Below are positions 1-10,879 of a stretch of DNA of 64,000 bases, in pieces. Source of the stretch: Argyresthia goedartella (lineage: Eukaryota; Arthropoda; Insecta; Lepidoptera; Argyresthiidae); assembly GCA_949825045.1 (NCBI GenBank), contig OX463818.1, forward strand, positions 34,984,906 through 35,048,905, written 5' to 3'. Position 1 is the stretch's first letter. Every line of letters begins with the position of its first letter. Below the pieces are notes generated by a model. That model made no database searches. It was not told where the DNA came from and worked only from the letters and a program-made list of their open reading frames with translations. A program made the translations under genes and the position numbers.

Positions 1-174
1 AAACACTCTTTTTACAAATGCTATCCCAACATTACATATACCAAGTAAGATAAATGTTTTTGATTTAATCATTTGCGCTTAGTAATAATTTAGTAATCCA
101 GACATCAAAATTTTTGATGCTGGTAGTTGTCAAGTAGTGCTTGTTAAGTCAATAACTTTGTTGTCTTTCATAGA
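1..174. other. AT-rich DNA, no gene seen
   Basis: I see no coding frame, repeat or RNA gene here. The stretch could be intron, because a pyrimidine-rich run ending in TTTCAG (191-196) follows it and could be a 3' splice site. That is only a suggestion. Confidence 0.3.
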
Positions 175-453
175 TTGTATGTCACTTACCTTTCAGGTCC
201 AATATTCGACAAGAGACGTGAAATGTCGTCCAAAATATTAACTCTCTTGAAAGATGTACCAGATGAAAAATTAGATAGAGTGTACAATAATATTGTGAAA
301 ACTATCAATGAAGAAAAAATCGGTCAAGTGCGAGTCGAACTACCACAAGAAGGCACTATAATACAACAAAAAACGGAAAAAATATCATGTCTCTTAAACA
401 AGAGAAGATTAATTGATGGTCTTTCATTCGAAGAAGACCCCCTGAAGTTATAG
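175..453 (+). CDS. Unrecognised 92-codon open frame, truncated by LINE-A
   Basis: I do not recognise this product. The frame is open from a TTG, and the first ATG is codon 17 (position 223). The translation is charged and helix-prone (Lys, Glu and Asp rich), with no signal peptide, membrane segment or cysteine cluster. Its last few codons and its stop fall inside the (AACTAT)-type tail of LINE-A, which ends near 446 on the opposite strand, so the true C-terminus is lost. A TTTCAG at 191-196 could be a splice acceptor, which would make this a terminal-exon fragment. It could equally be a piece of another mobile element. No function is assigned. Confidence 0.3.
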   Translation: MYVTYLSGPIFDKRREMSSKILTLLKDVPDEKLDRVYNNIVKTINEEKIGQVRVELPQEGTIIQQKTEKISCLLNKRRLIDGLSFEEDPLKL

Positions 454-1460
454 TTATAGTTTATCGCGGGCCACTTTTCCCAACTTGATGTCTTAATTTT
501 GCGCCTATTTTGCGTGACGTGGGTTAGGGGCACTACTCCTGCCAACCCAGCTCCTGTAGGAAGCCTAGCAGACCCTTAATGTTGACCAATAAATATATAA
601 TAATAATGTTGGTGAGTTACCTTTGTGTGTTGTCGTAGGGTTTTCCTGAACCATCTGAATGGCAATGGTGGTATTATGGGTTTTGGTCCCTCCACCATCT
701 GTTCTGAACCCAACCTTGCAAGTGCGTCGGCTGTGTCGTTGCCACGCGAGCCACTGTGTCCCTTTATCCATTGTAGGGTAACAATACTGTGGTTACATAC
801 CTCTCACAGGGCTTGGTGGCACACGTATATAAGCCCAGAACTGATGGTGTTGCTTTGTAGGGCTTGCAGAACTGCTTTGCTGTCGGATAATATGTGAATA
901 GGGAAATCCTTTACCTCTTTCTGCAATAGCTGCAGTAGCCATTATGATGCCCATGCACTCGGCTTGGAAGATGGTGTTGTGGGCACCTAATGATGTTGAT
1001 TTCCTCAGGTTTAGATCTTCCGAGATTGCCCCGGCTTATCCTTACTTCTTTTTGATTGAGGCCCTCCCAAGGGTCTTCATGCAGTTGTATTTTATACCTT
1101 TTGTCGAAGAAATATTGTTTGGGTATCCTGTCAGTCTCTGCTTCTAATAGCGGCTCCTTACCTATATAATCATCGAGTATTTCAGTGTGGGGTACCCTAT
1201 CATGTATCCATAGGTTAAGTTTTTTAAGACACACCGCAGTTGCATTCACCTCTTGCTTGATGAAGAGGTGAAGCGGCGGCAGATCCAGTATGACTTCCAA
1301 GGCCGCTGTGGGTGTGGTCCTCATGCATCCCGTTGCTGCCATGCAAGCCAGCCTCTGGAGTCTTTGTGGTTTAGCTTCGACAGTGGATAGTTTGGTTCGT
1401 GGCCATCAAACTCTGGAGTCTTTGTAGTTTAGCTTCGACAGTGGATAGTTTAGTTCGTGG
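446..1460 (-). pseudogene. LINE-A C-terminal region: thumb, RNase H and 3' UTR
   Basis: The minus-strand frame at 1,342-911 carries the segment after the RT (motif ALEVILDLPPLHLFI), common in RNase H-bearing insect LINEs. A frameshift follows near 960. The RNase H core then continues in another frame, with an acidic HILSDSKAVLQAL motif around 900-850. Below 560 the sequence is 3' UTR-like and ends in a short AACTAT-type tail near 446, typical of non-LTR elements that end in a simple repeat rather than poly(A). About 60 bp are tandemly duplicated at 1,355-1,465, repeating an AAACTCTGGAGTCTTTG segment. The region is decayed and non-functional. Confidence 0.7.
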
Positions 1461-1463
1461 CCA

Positions 1464-2179
1464 TCAAACTATCGCGCCGTAGCTTATTATCGGTCTGATG
1501 AAAGCTGAGTATAGCCAAAGGGTAGTTTTCGGTCTTAGCCCCCAGGTTTTACCTACCATTCTTCGGCACTGCCAAAATGTGACAGTCGCTTTGCCAATCT
1601 TGTTATTCAGATATTTGCTCCAATTCAGCTTGCTATCTAGTATTACACCTAGGTACTTTACCTCAGAAGTAAATTGTAGCTCTGTACCAAACAATCTGGG
1701 TGGGCGATAGCTGCCCAGATTGCGCCTGTTGGTGTTACGTTATTTAACATTATATTACCATACCATACCAACATTACCATTTCCATCTTATTTGGGTTGA
1801 CTGATAGTTCGTTTGTGTGCACCAGCGTTCCACGGTCCGCAGTGCTGCTTGGGGGACATCACATACAGTACTTGTGACGATTCCACTTGTTAGTACCACT
1901 ATATCATCGGCATATCCTACCGTTTGTCGTTAGTGTTGTGTGTTCAGTTTGGTGATGAGGTCTATCGCCACCAGGTTCCAAAGCAGCGGCGAGAGAACAC
2001 CTCCCTGGGGGCATCCCTTCGCTACCAATGCGTGTTGGGATTCGGTTGAAGTGAGTTTAATGGCCCGTGTACTCAACATGTTACCTATCCACTCCACCAT
2101 AACTGCATTTGCTCCGTGTTTTACCAGTGCCGCTGTTATGCTTGTCTTGTCTTGTCGAAGGCTCCTTCAATGTCAATGA
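1464..2179 (-). pseudogene. LINE-A reverse transcriptase, C-terminal half
   Basis: In minus-strand frames this encodes FIIDIEGAFD-like finger/palm sequence next to the SINE junction, then GCPQGGVLSPLLW (RT motif B region), and finally VKYLGVILDSKLNW with a C-terminal RPIISYGA segment. These are standard motifs of non-LTR reverse transcriptases. Frames change at least twice between 2,179 and 1,464. The catalytic DD region around 1,900 is broken up by shifts. It continues directly from the segment at 5,358-4,852 once SINE-1 is removed. Confidence 0.75.
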
Positions 2180-2189
2180 TGAAGACTTG

Positions 2190-2374
2190 TAACAACCACC
2201 AGAGATAATGGCCAGGTCCAACGGTGGTTTTTATGTAATAACCACCAGAGATAATAGCCGGGACCAACGGTGGTTTCTATCTAACAACCACCAGAGATAA
2301 TAGCCGGGACCAACGGTGGTTTTTATACGTAACGACTACCAGAGATAATACCCGGGACCAACGGCTTAACGTGC
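2190..2374. repeat. 46-48-bp tandem repeat at the SINE-1 3' end
   Basis: Units begin at 2,190, 2,236, 2,282 and 2,330, each opening TAACAACCACC or a close variant and carrying AGAGATAAT and GGACCAACGG. The first three units end GGTGGTTTTTAT or similar. The fourth runs into the SINE body. It looks like expansion of a SINE 3' segment by slippage or template switching. Confidence 0.85.
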
Positions 2375-2382
2375 CTTCCAAA

Positions 2383-4713
2383 TAGGGTTGCCAACTCTTA
2401 TAAATGGATATGCGGGACACCAGGGCTATAATATGCGGGACAAGCCCTTAAAATGCGGGACTTTCCCACAAAACCTACAGCAAAGAGAAAAAAAACAAAT
2501 TTTAATATTTTTATAAGTTTTAATTATAAAATAGTCAAAAATAACACGAGTTACACTTAAATAACTATTCGCTAGCGCGCCAAATAACAAGAAAGACAAT
2601 TAGCTTTGCTTTTTGAAAGAGTACTTGTCTTGTGATTTGGCGCATTTAAGATTTTTTTTATTGCACATTACGTAATTATAAAAGTCTTTGCAACTATAAC
2701 TAAAGTTGACTTTCACCTGCAACTCCGCCTTCACATGTTCAACAGTCAGCTTATTTCTTGAGTCGGTCCATGCATTTCCACAAAGTGAAAATACTCTTTC
2801 GGCAGCGGCATTCGAACATGGTATAGATGCAACATATTGGAAGAGCTTCATAATGTTAGGTATGTTCGAATGTTGAACTATTTCATTCCAGCATTCATAA
2901 GTACTTTTCTGTGTTTTTACCCGCTCCTCGGTAATTTTATTGACTTGATTGATTTTATTCGTTATACAGTTCGTCCATATCTATGAGTTTAGTGAGTGAT
3001 AATTTCTCGCAACACATACAGAGATCCGTGTAAAGAAATGCTTTTTCTAAAGCAAATACTCTCATTATCGCCAAATGACTACCTTCCGAAAAATCAAAGC
3101 GGTCGTCCAAGTATTTCAGTGCATTTTTGTACCAAGTAATCAAAACTATTTTGATAGACTCTTGTTCATCTGTTGTGAAATTGGTCAGGGCATTTGAGCA
3201 AACGAATCCAAAGAATTTGTCGTTAATTCTCTGTTCTAATTTTTGGCGTAAACCTGTTAGGATGTTGTATGTTTCACAAGATAGTGCATTATCTCTTTCG
3301 AGAAACATGATGGTGTTCTGAAATATTTTCAAAACATTGTCGAGAAACCCGAGAAAGCATTCTGTTTCTTTGTGTCCTCATAATATTTCAATAATGCAAC
3401 TGGACAGTTATCTCCGAGTGATCTGAAATATGACGATAAGGCTGGTAATCCGCGTAGAATTTTCCCAATAGCAGGATGCAATGACAGCCACCTGGTCTTG
3501 ACGTGTCGTACAATATTTTGATATTCTAATCCAACATCAGCAAAGTGTTCTTTTAAGGCTTGTAGGTACTCTCTGAGCATGATAGGATAAGTACCCGTAC
3601 ACTTTAAGTACTAAATTTTCTACGTCAAACTCGCACTTTTCCATAGCATGACGGACGGCATTATGCACCATGTGTGCTGAACATCCTGCAGCCAAGATGT
3701 TGGCATTATCTTGAGACAGTAGTTTGTAAACGGAATTGTTCTTTCCAAAATTAACGTTCGCGTTGTCATCAGAGTAGGCAGATAGATTTGTAAAATCCAG
3801 ATCCAGCTCTTTAAGCCTATTCCTTAGATTTCTATAAATATCGATCGCTTTTTCGTCCGGATCCTCGTAAAAATCAAGTAGGCAGGTGCAGATACCATTT
3901 TCTGGTGAGTAAAATCTGACTATTATAGGATATAATTTTACATGCCCGTGATTTGATGCGTCTGTCGAAATACTGTAAAACACGCCAGATTTTAGTTTTT
4001 CTACAATACCTTCAATTGATGCTGGAGCCAGAACAGAGTAAACTAAAGAGGACGCCTTAGTTCTTCCGAGAGTTAGTTTTGCTGCGATTTGGGAATCTTT
4101 AAATATCACAGGACATAATTTTGAATCGCAATCGATACAATTGTACGACATGTTATGACAAACGCAATGATAAACTTTTGTCAATTCTGCAGCTATCACT
4201 TTTTCCGGTCAGAGTGTCGATAAGGGGGCGGAAGTTTAATCCACAAAACTCTTCAAAATTTAATCAATTAAAATGCAATAAAACAACAAAACTATCTGAC
4301 AAAGTAGGTAAACAATGAGTGAATGATTTGATTGCACGGCGCGGCGTGTAGCGCGAACTGCGAAATAGAAAGGTAGGTACCTAGCGAGCCGAGCGAGCGA
4401 GCGAGCGAATATTGTCACTCACTCAGCCAGCAGGCACGGCACGGCAGGCAGGTATGTACTCGCGCGCGGTGCGCCGCCGTGGACGAAAGTGGAGTTGGTG
4501 TAACAAAATAATTGTTCCCGCGCTCAGCACCACTGCACGCGCATTTCAATGAGTTTTCTTTCTGGAGATGTCCCAAACGTTTTGGCGTATTAATGTTGTC
4601 AGATTTATCAGAAAGCGGGACAATTGGCGTCCCGCAGGCAAGCCAAGCGGGACGCATTATTTAGGCCCTGGAAGCGGGACGTCCCGCCTGACGCGGGACG
4701 GTTGGCAAGCCTA
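2383..4713 (-). mobile_element. hAT DNA transposon, 2,331 bp
   Basis: The terminal inverted repeats are TAGGGTTGCCAAC (2,383-2,395) and GTTGGCAAGCCTA (4,701-4,713), which differ at one of 13 positions. The target-site duplication is a perfect 8-bp CTTCCAAA (2,375-2,382 and 4,714-4,721), the size expected of hAT. GCGGGAC motifs are scattered near both ends as subterminal repeats, plausible transposase-binding sites. It encodes a frameshifted transposase on the minus strand. About 400 bp of non-coding, CpG-rich leader precede the transposase. Confidence 0.92.
2600..4199 (-). pseudogene. hAT transposase, frameshifted
   Basis: Four successive minus-strand frames (4,199-3,537, 3,580-3,329, 3,332-2,955, 2,851-2,600) together cover most of a hAT transposase, which cuts and pastes the element using an RNase H-like fold. 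The first frame includes SISTDASNHGHVKLYPI (catalytic Asp region) and a Cys-x-x-His-x-x-His stretch (AAGCSAHMVHNAVRHA). The second includes RWLSLHPAIGKIL. The last is the hATC dimerisation domain, IPCSNAAAERVFSLCGN. At least three frame breaks and a gap near 2,860-2,950 make it inactive. An N-terminal BED finger is not visible. Confidence 0.88.
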
Positions 4714-4851
4714 CTTCCAAAGTACTGAATCATCTTTATTTTTGAAAAATCACGCGATTCAGCCTGCAATGTCCTCACCGCTTGGGGATAAACACACAAA
4801 GTGACTTTTTCACTAGGTGCCCCCGTGGGAATCGAACCCATTGAAGACTTG

Positions 4852-5358
4852 CTGTTAATGGCTTCTTCAATTTTGCAAACAACAGAATGAAGAGCTGGTT
4901 CTGTAGATTTACCTTGACTGTAGGCGTGCTGATTTTGATGCAAGGGTATCAGGGCCTTCTCTCGCAGATCTCTATCGCATAGCCTTTCCATCGTTTTCAG
5001 CAGAAACGAGGTAAGGCTGATTAGTCTGATCTGAATAGTCGCTCTTACCTGACTTGGTATGAAGATTACTTTTACCTCTCCAGTGTCTCGGTACATATCT
5101 GTGTGCCAGACATGCCACCATGACATTGGTTAGTGCCAGAACTAGTTGGTCTCCTCCCCACTTTAACAAAGCCGGGAATATGCCGTCCAGTCCGGCGATT
5201 TAAACGAGTTAAAGCTGTTGATTGCCCACCGACTTTTTTGTGAGTTGATTACCTCGAGTGCAAGTACCCACTGCTCCTCTGTCGGTGTAGTCTCTTCCTC
5301 CGTCCAGTTGACCGTCCTCAGTAGATGACAGTCAGGGAAGTGTGTCTATACTAACGTA
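4852..5358 (-). pseudogene. LINE-A reverse transcriptase, N-terminal half
   Basis: Minus-strand frames carry YVPRHWRGK, then LISLTSFLLKTMERLCDR and QHAYSQGKSTEPALHS. These correspond to RT motifs 1-2a of LOA/R1-like elements (PISLTSFLLKTMER is characteristic). The sequence breaks off at the SINE-1 duplication TGAAGACTTG and resumes at 2,179. The N-terminal side breaks off at the Copia insertion and resumes at 9,996. A one-base shift lies close to the SINE junction. Confidence 0.75.
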
Positions 5359-5363
5359 CATTC

Positions 5364-5512
5364 CTTTAATAAATAAATAAACCTTTGTTGTAGAAAGTAC
5401 ACATTAAATTTTATTGACAGTTAAATCTCAAAGTGACAAGCATAGAAACTCTTTCACAAAGTAGGTCAGTAACTAACAGACCAATAAGATTGAATACATG
5501 CTTCACTTAACA
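5364..5512 (-). repeat. Copia 3' LTR
   Basis: 149 bp, matching 9,842-9,990 with five substitutions. Read on the minus strand it begins TGTTAAGTG. Its other edge ends AAAG rather than the usual CA, so the end is slightly non-canonical. The edge was fixed by the CATTC duplication and by where the two copies stop matching. Confidence 0.85.
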
Positions 5513-7892
5513 TCCCGTCTCGTTTTTCTTATTGGTGATGTTGAGTCCAGCTCTTGTGCCAAGCTCTTTAAGTCGTGGCCAGAATAAGGGCTTCGTCAGG
5601 AAGTCCGCCACCTGGTCGACTCCTTTCACTTTAAGAGTTGACAAAATTCCTGTCGTGAAACATTCTTTCACAAAGAAGTGCCTCAATCTTATATGCTTTG
5701 TCCTTTGATGGCATTCTACTGGAGGATCATGTGCAAGTCGAATAGCTGACTCACTGTCTAGGTATAACAGTGTTCTGATATATTTGAGTGGCAACATGAA
5801 CTGCAGAATTCTTTTTAGCCATATTAATTCTCGGGCTGCTTCGCTAGCGGCCACTATTTCCGCTTCGGTAGAGGATATGGCTACTGAAGTTTGATTCTTA
5901 CTCTGCCACGCAATAGCTCCTCCTGAGTAGAGACAGAAGTTGAATGTCCACTTGTGTTATCCCCCCATGATCTGCATCGCTGTAGCCTTCCAGGCATTTC
6001 GATTTGTCAGATGAATGGTAGGTAATACCAAAATGTTGTGTGCCTTTGATATAGCGCAGTATTCTTTTGACTTTGGCTATATCTCCTGGCAAGGGGTTAT
6101 CTAAAGTTCTGGAGACTACGCTCACTGCGAATGTGATATCAGGGCATGTCCCAACTGATAGATAAGAGAGTCTGCCAACTGCTTGTCTATATGGAAATGG
6201 ATATCACTTTCCATCTCTTTTTCTGTAGTAACAGAGTCTTTCATAATAGGTGTTACGGCAGCTTTGCAGTCGTGCATGCCGAATCGCTCCAACAGTTTCT
6301 TTGCATATCCTTTCTGGTCTATGGTAATCGATCCATCATCGTTTCTGGCAATCTCGATGCCTAAGAAATATGAACCAGGTTTTGTCGTGATCTTGAAGTG
6401 CTGACGCAGCTCATCGAGAAAAAACTTGCGTTTCAGACTCCGATGCTGACGCCAACAATCCGTCATCAACATATAATGCTAGGATTAACTTTTTGTTACT
6501 ATCCTTGTTTCTTATAAAGAGACATGGATCACTATGGCTTTGCTTGAATCCGATTTTTAGTATGTACTCAGTTATACAGTAGTTCCAGCATCTTGGTGCT
6601 TGCTTTAGACCGTATAAACTCTTTATGAGTTAACATACTTTTCCTGAATCATCACTAAACCCTTCAGGTGGCTTCATATATGGCTCTTCATTTAATGTAC
6701 CATACAGAAAAGCCGTTGAAACGTCAAATTGGGACAACGTCACATTTTCTTGAGCAGAAACACTCAGAAGTGCTCTTATTGTGCTGTTCTTTGCTACGGG
6801 ACTAAATGTTTCGTAGTAATCCACTCCTTCTTTCTGCGAGTAACCCTTCACTACGAGTCGAGCCTTATATTTATCAACCGTACCATCAGGATTGGTTTTA
6901 ACTTTGTAAATCCATTTGCAAGGGATTGCTTTCCTTCCCTTGGGCAAATCTACCATTTCCCACGTATGGTTCTCGTTGAGAGAGTTGATTTCGCTTTCCA
7001 TAGCTTTTATCCATTTTTCAGATTCAGCACTTTGTATAGCTTGCGTAAATGTAGTCGGTTCTATTAGATCAGTAGTAGTCTGGGCATGACAAATATTGCA
7101 AACATAGTCCCTGTATCGACTTGGCTGTCTAATGTTCGCACGGCTACGAAGTGTTAGCCCTCTCTCATTTTCTACCTCAATAGCGTTCAGTTGATCAGGT
7201 TCAGATTCCATTACATTGTCATCTTCCCTTTCAAGCTCAATGTTCTGTTCCATCTGCTCATCTGTTTGTTCTACACTACTGTCAACTATGTTCTCTCCAA
7301 CTTCATTATTGTTAGCAACTTCTTCTGATCGCTCATTCTCTGTTTCAGGCTCCTCATCATGTTCAACTGCAGGTGATTCTTCCACACTTGGATCCGATTG
7401 GGTTTGAGGATTCCACGTAAAACCCCGAAATTTAAGTTCAATCTGGCGATATGGCTCTAACTTCTGACTTGAACTATCTTCCTCAGTTCTGGTCTTGCTT
7501 TCAAGCTCTTGATCATTTCTGGTCAGATTTTTGACATCTTCCAATAAGAGAGTTTCATCAAAAACTACGTCTCGAGACCTTATAAGATTGAAATTTTCGC
7601 AGTCCCAAATTCGATATCCCTCTTCAGAATCGTATCCAATGAGAATACCTTTTTGAGCCTTTTTGTCCAATTTCTTATGTTTTTCTTTTGGAACGTGCGG
7701 GTAACAAATGGTTCCAATAATCCGCATGTGACTAATCCTTGGTTTCTTGCCATGCCATGCTTCATATGGTGTTTTTCCTTCAGGACCTGGGCCTGTCCTA
7801 TTAAGAATGTACACGCTCGTCATAATCAGCTCAGCCCACAAGCCATTTGGTATTTTCACATGTACGTGCATCATGGCTCTCGCCATCTCCAC
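5513..7892 (-). pseudogene. Copia reverse transcriptase and RNase H (broken)
   Basis: The longest intact piece (7,892-6,630, 420 codons) holds the end of integrase, an acidic linker rich in Glu, and the RT start (WIYKVKTNPDGTVDKYKARL, FDVSTAFLYGTL). The catalytic YVDD lies near 6,474-6,460, just across a frame break. FFLDELRQHFKITTKPGSYF and then IKGTQHFGITY follow in other frames. The last piece (5,854-5,507) is Ty1-type RNase H (ASEAARELIWLKRIL, then RTKHIRLRHFFVKE). At least four frame breaks prevent function. RT and RNase H would make cDNA in cytoplasmic particles in an intact copy. Confidence 0.88.
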
Positions 7893-7934
7893 AACAGTTC
7901 TATTCTCCCTCTCAGTGGGATTTTGTTGTGGGGT

Positions 7935-9707
7935 TTAAGGCATCGTGAACCTCTGTTTGATACTTTCTTTCGCTAGTTTAGCACGAACCCTTTCATTATC
8001 GAACTCGCCACCATTGTCACTTAAAACTTCTTTTATTTTTATACCCGCTGTCTTAGCTTCAGCTATAAATTGTAGTAGTTTTTCGTGGACATCAGATTTT
8101 TGACGCATTACGTATACCCAGCGGTACTTCGTGTATAGGTCCTTGAATAAAACAAAGTATTTATTCTTGCCGATCGAGCAGGGGAATGGTCCACACTCAT
8201 CACTGCAAATCAATTCTCCAGGTTGAGTGGCTTTTTTCCTAGTCCCGAACTTCAATCTATGAGATTTCCCATAAACACAGCCTTCACAGAGTTCTGTCTT
8301 TGCTTCAGTCTTTATGTTTAAGTCTCTCTCCAATACTTTTTTCACATGTGTTTTATTTTGATGACCGAACCGCTCATGGTATAATTGTAATCGATTTACT
8401 TCAACAGTTTTATCTGGGTTAGCTGGCTTCACGCATTTCAGTTTCAGATGGTAAAGCCCACCCTCTTTCTCTCTGTTGCCAATTAGCTTGGTCTCGCCAT
8501 AAATCTTCATTATGCACGCAGTGGGGTCCGATTCAAAGGTGCTATTATTAGCGATGTCGTGTGCGGCAAGGACAGAGAAAAGGTTCCTGCTAATGCTAGG
8601 TACGTACCAAACATCCTTCAAAAGGATTTGCTCTCTTCGACCATCTACTTCAGCTTCTGCACGAATAGAACCCATCCCTACTGCTGGGATTGTCTGTCCG
8701 TTAGTCCCAGTAACCGTGTGTGAACCATTGAAATAATTAAAGTCCTCAAAGAGATCGCCTCTGTTTGTTATGTGGCTGGTTGCCTCATTGTCCACATACC
8801 AGTTCGTCGTGTATCTGACTTTACCATCAAGGTTTTCGACTGAGAAAATATTTAGGTTCATATCTACGGTAGTCGACTTCTTTGGTGGTCTGCCATCTGT
8901 GATCCATTTCTGACATTTTCTTACAAAATGTCCAGATTCCCGCAATAGTTGCATTTGTGACTTTGAACGTCTTTCTTCTTTGTTTTATCCTTATTGCCTT
9001 TATTTCTTGCTTTCGCATATATAATGCCTCTGCACTACTATTATATCCGCCTTAATATCTGCTTGTTGCTTTGTTAGGATCTTCTCATATGCACATAACT
9101 GTTTTGTAAGGTTCTCTATCGTGCGCTCAGTCTTCGTCATTAGATTCCAGCTTGACTTGAATCCCAAATACTCATTCGGTAAAGTGTCCAATATCTTATA
9201 GATCAATATTGCTGCTGGCAACTCATTTGTCTCTTCTAATGCTACATTGAGTTCGTGCCAGTGTGTGACTCTTTAACGTTGAAATATGTGTAGCCATGTC
9301 ATGCTTGGTATCCCTCTTGTATCCGAAGAATGTTTGAGACATTTCGTAGGATTTGTCTACGATACAACCTCCGTACAGCCATTTAGTTCATCCCACATAT
9401 CCTTAGCGTTATCGAAGCGCATCATCTTTGTAACTATGTCGTTTGGCAAATTCGTAGTGATCAAGACAGAAACTATGCTATCTAGTTTATCGAATTCTTG
9501 TACTTCCTTTCCATGTTTCGCAATTTGCTCCGATGTTGGCGTACCTTGCAAACTTGCTGGTCTGGATTTTCTACCTTCCAACAAATCTTTAGCACCTGGT
9601 ACACCCTTCAGCACCATGAAAACTTTGAATTTCCACATCTTGAAGTCATCGGTCCCTGATAAGTTCCCGATTCGAACCTTGGCAGCTTCTACGATAGAAT
9701 TGTCCAT
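7935..9707 (-). pseudogene. Copia gag, protease and integrase (broken)
   Basis: Gag starts with an ATG at 9,707 (MDNSIVEAAKVRIGNLSG, then WKFKVFMVLKG and AKDMWDEL, UBN2-type gag motifs). It breaks before 9,357 and resumes at 9,221. A zinc knuckle is split by a frameshift near 8,960 (SGHFVRKC is readable). The 339-codon piece at 8,954-7,935 carries the protease region, where the expected D-S/T-G active site reads DNEATSH. The integrase HHCC zinc finger (YHERFGH ... CEGCVYGK) and core (SDECGPF, LSDNGGEF) follow. A stop at 7,935 separates it from the RT block. Confidence 0.88.
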
Positions 9708-9841
9708 TTTGACGTTTCCCTTGTAGACTAAGTTTTACACGAATCTTGTGTCCTGCTGACACAGTCTTGGTTTCTTCACCAAAATAACTTATTGGGATGA
9801 CTTTGCGATTGGTTTAAATACTTTTTAAATCTCTGCTACCA

Positions 9842-9990
9842 CTTCAATAAATAAATAAACCATTGTTGTAGAAAGTACACATTGAATTTTATTGACAGGT
9901 AAATCTCAAAGTGACAAGCATAGAAACTCTTTCACAAAGTAGGTCAGTAACTAACAGACCAATAAGATTGAATACATGCTACACTTAACA
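9842..9990 (-). repeat. Copia 5' LTR
   Basis: 149-bp direct repeat of 5,364-5,512. It is the upstream LTR for the minus-strand element and so would hold its promoter. The interior side is 134 bp from the gag start codon. Confidence 0.85.
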
Positions 9991-9995
9991 CATTC

Positions 9996-10735
9996 TGCCT
10001 CTTCTGGAGTGTTGGTGAGTGTGTTGTCCGCTTTGCGAAGGGATCTAAGGGTTTGATTGGATTGTTGGCAGATAACCTTCCTTACCCTGTTCGCCTACGC
10101 GCAGCTCTCGATGTTGCTGCAGAACTTGCGCCACGAGTTGTACTTCTGTATCGTAAGCGCTTTTTATATTGGGACTTAGCTGCCTTGTAGTTGTCCCAGT
10201 CTTCATCTGCAGCTGTATTCATTGCCCTGTTATATCAATGATTGTTCTACTTCGCCTGGTGACGAATATTGGTTCTGAACCTATATTAACAATGTTAAGG
10301 TTGGTGGTCACTAGATATTCAACGAGAAGTTTACCTCGGTCGTTGTTGTTTTTCATCCTCCAGAGAGCCTGGTGTGCGTTCGAGTCCATGGCTATTATCA
10401 GCTGCAGCCCGGATTCTTCGCAGTGCGTCACCAGCCTCGTCATATCATGCGGGGGTGGAGTATCTGCCTACCCTTATCTTAGCAAATAAAAATCTTTATC
10501 TCTTTATCTATATGCTCCTCCGGCATGTAGACGGAGGCGACAACCATCTCTGGTAGGCTGGAATTTTGTGCCTTGTGCAGCCTCACTGCACACACGTCTC
10601 TGGAACAGAATCTTGTTAGAGGTTGCACATGTATATTTCTAGAAGTGTAGATACAGGCTCGGGGGTTAATCGAGCTCGTATCCGCAAACAACTTACCTCC
10701 AAAATTTCGGAGTCCGCATATATTGCCTCTGCTGA
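9996..10735 (-). pseudogene. LINE-A endonuclease domain
   Basis: Minus-strand frames contain SINPRACIYTSRNIHV, ASVYMPEEH and LIIAMDSNAHQALW (the D-x-N-A-H signature of apurinic-type endonucleases in R1/LOA-like LINEs), followed by NLNIVNIGSEPIFV and IDIT. The endonuclease nicks target DNA to prime reverse transcription. Frameshifts separate the pieces at about 10,480 and 10,219. The 3' side reads TPEEAE before the Copia duplication and continues at 5,358. The 5' side stops at about 10,735, so the LINE is truncated. Confidence 0.78.
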
Positions 10736-10879
10736 TCCTTTTTTTTTTAACTTTGTTTATTTAATAAATAAATAAATTACATTAGTTGACACAGTAACCG
10801 TGCGCTGAAACCACTAGATTTAAGTGCGACATGGTGAGATCGCTTAACTACTCGACGGTAAGTACTTTGGATACAATAG
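10736..10879. other. Poly-T and TAAA-rich spacer
   Basis: A poly-T run (about 10,739-10,749) and TTTATTTAATAAATAAATAA abut the 5' edge of LINE-A. The rest shows no frame or repeat that I can name. Confidence 0.4.

Larger units (their letters stand above)
2190..4841 (-). mobile_element. SINE-1: tRNA-derived SINE split by a hAT transposon
   Basis: A perfect 10-bp target-site duplication TGAAGACTTG flanks it (2,180-2,189 and 4,842-4,851). On the minus strand it starts at a Pol III B box (GGGTTCGATTCCCAC, reverse complement of 4,825-4,839). No A box remains, so the copy is 5'-truncated. Its body holds the CCGGGACCAACGGCTTAACG motif that I associate with a common lepidopteran SINE. Its 3' end is expanded into tandem repeats (2,190-2,374). 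The hAT at 2,383-4,713 sits inside it. It lies within the RT of LINE-A. Confidence 0.8.
5364..9990 (-). mobile_element. Copia (Ty1-type) LTR retrotransposon
   Basis: Two 149-bp direct repeats (LTRs) bound it, flanked by a 5-bp duplication CATTC (5,359-5,363 and 9,991-9,995). On the minus strand the order is gag, zinc knuckle, protease region, integrase, RT, RNase H. Integrase before RT identifies Ty1/Copia. The LTRs differ at 5 of 149 positions (3.4 percent) by my count, so the insertion is moderately old. Pol is broken by several frameshifts. It interrupts LINE-A between endonuclease and RT. Confidence 0.9.
446..10735 (-). mobile_element. LINE-A: 5'-truncated non-LTR retrotransposon with RNase H, split by nested insertions
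   Basis: Read on the minus strand, the pieces fall in the canonical order endonuclease (10,735-9,996), reverse transcriptase start (5,358-4,852), reverse transcriptase end (2,179-1,464), RNase H and 3' UTR (about 1,340-446). Two insertions interrupt it: Copia at 5,364-9,990, and SINE-1, which contains a hAT, at 2,190-4,841. Removing each insertion at its target-site duplication brings adjoining LINE segments together. An RNase H domain after the RT suggests a LOA, I or R1-related clade; this placement is from memory of domain order. Multiple frameshifts make it a dead copy. It starts inside the endonuclease domain next to a poly-T run at about 10,739. Confidence 0.8.

Noticed and set aside
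5386..5512. Copia LTRs of 127 bp starting at TGTTG
   Set aside because: This gives canonical TG...CA ends on the plus strand, but the direct repeat extends 22 bp further. Only the 149-bp version has a matching 5-bp duplication (CATTC).
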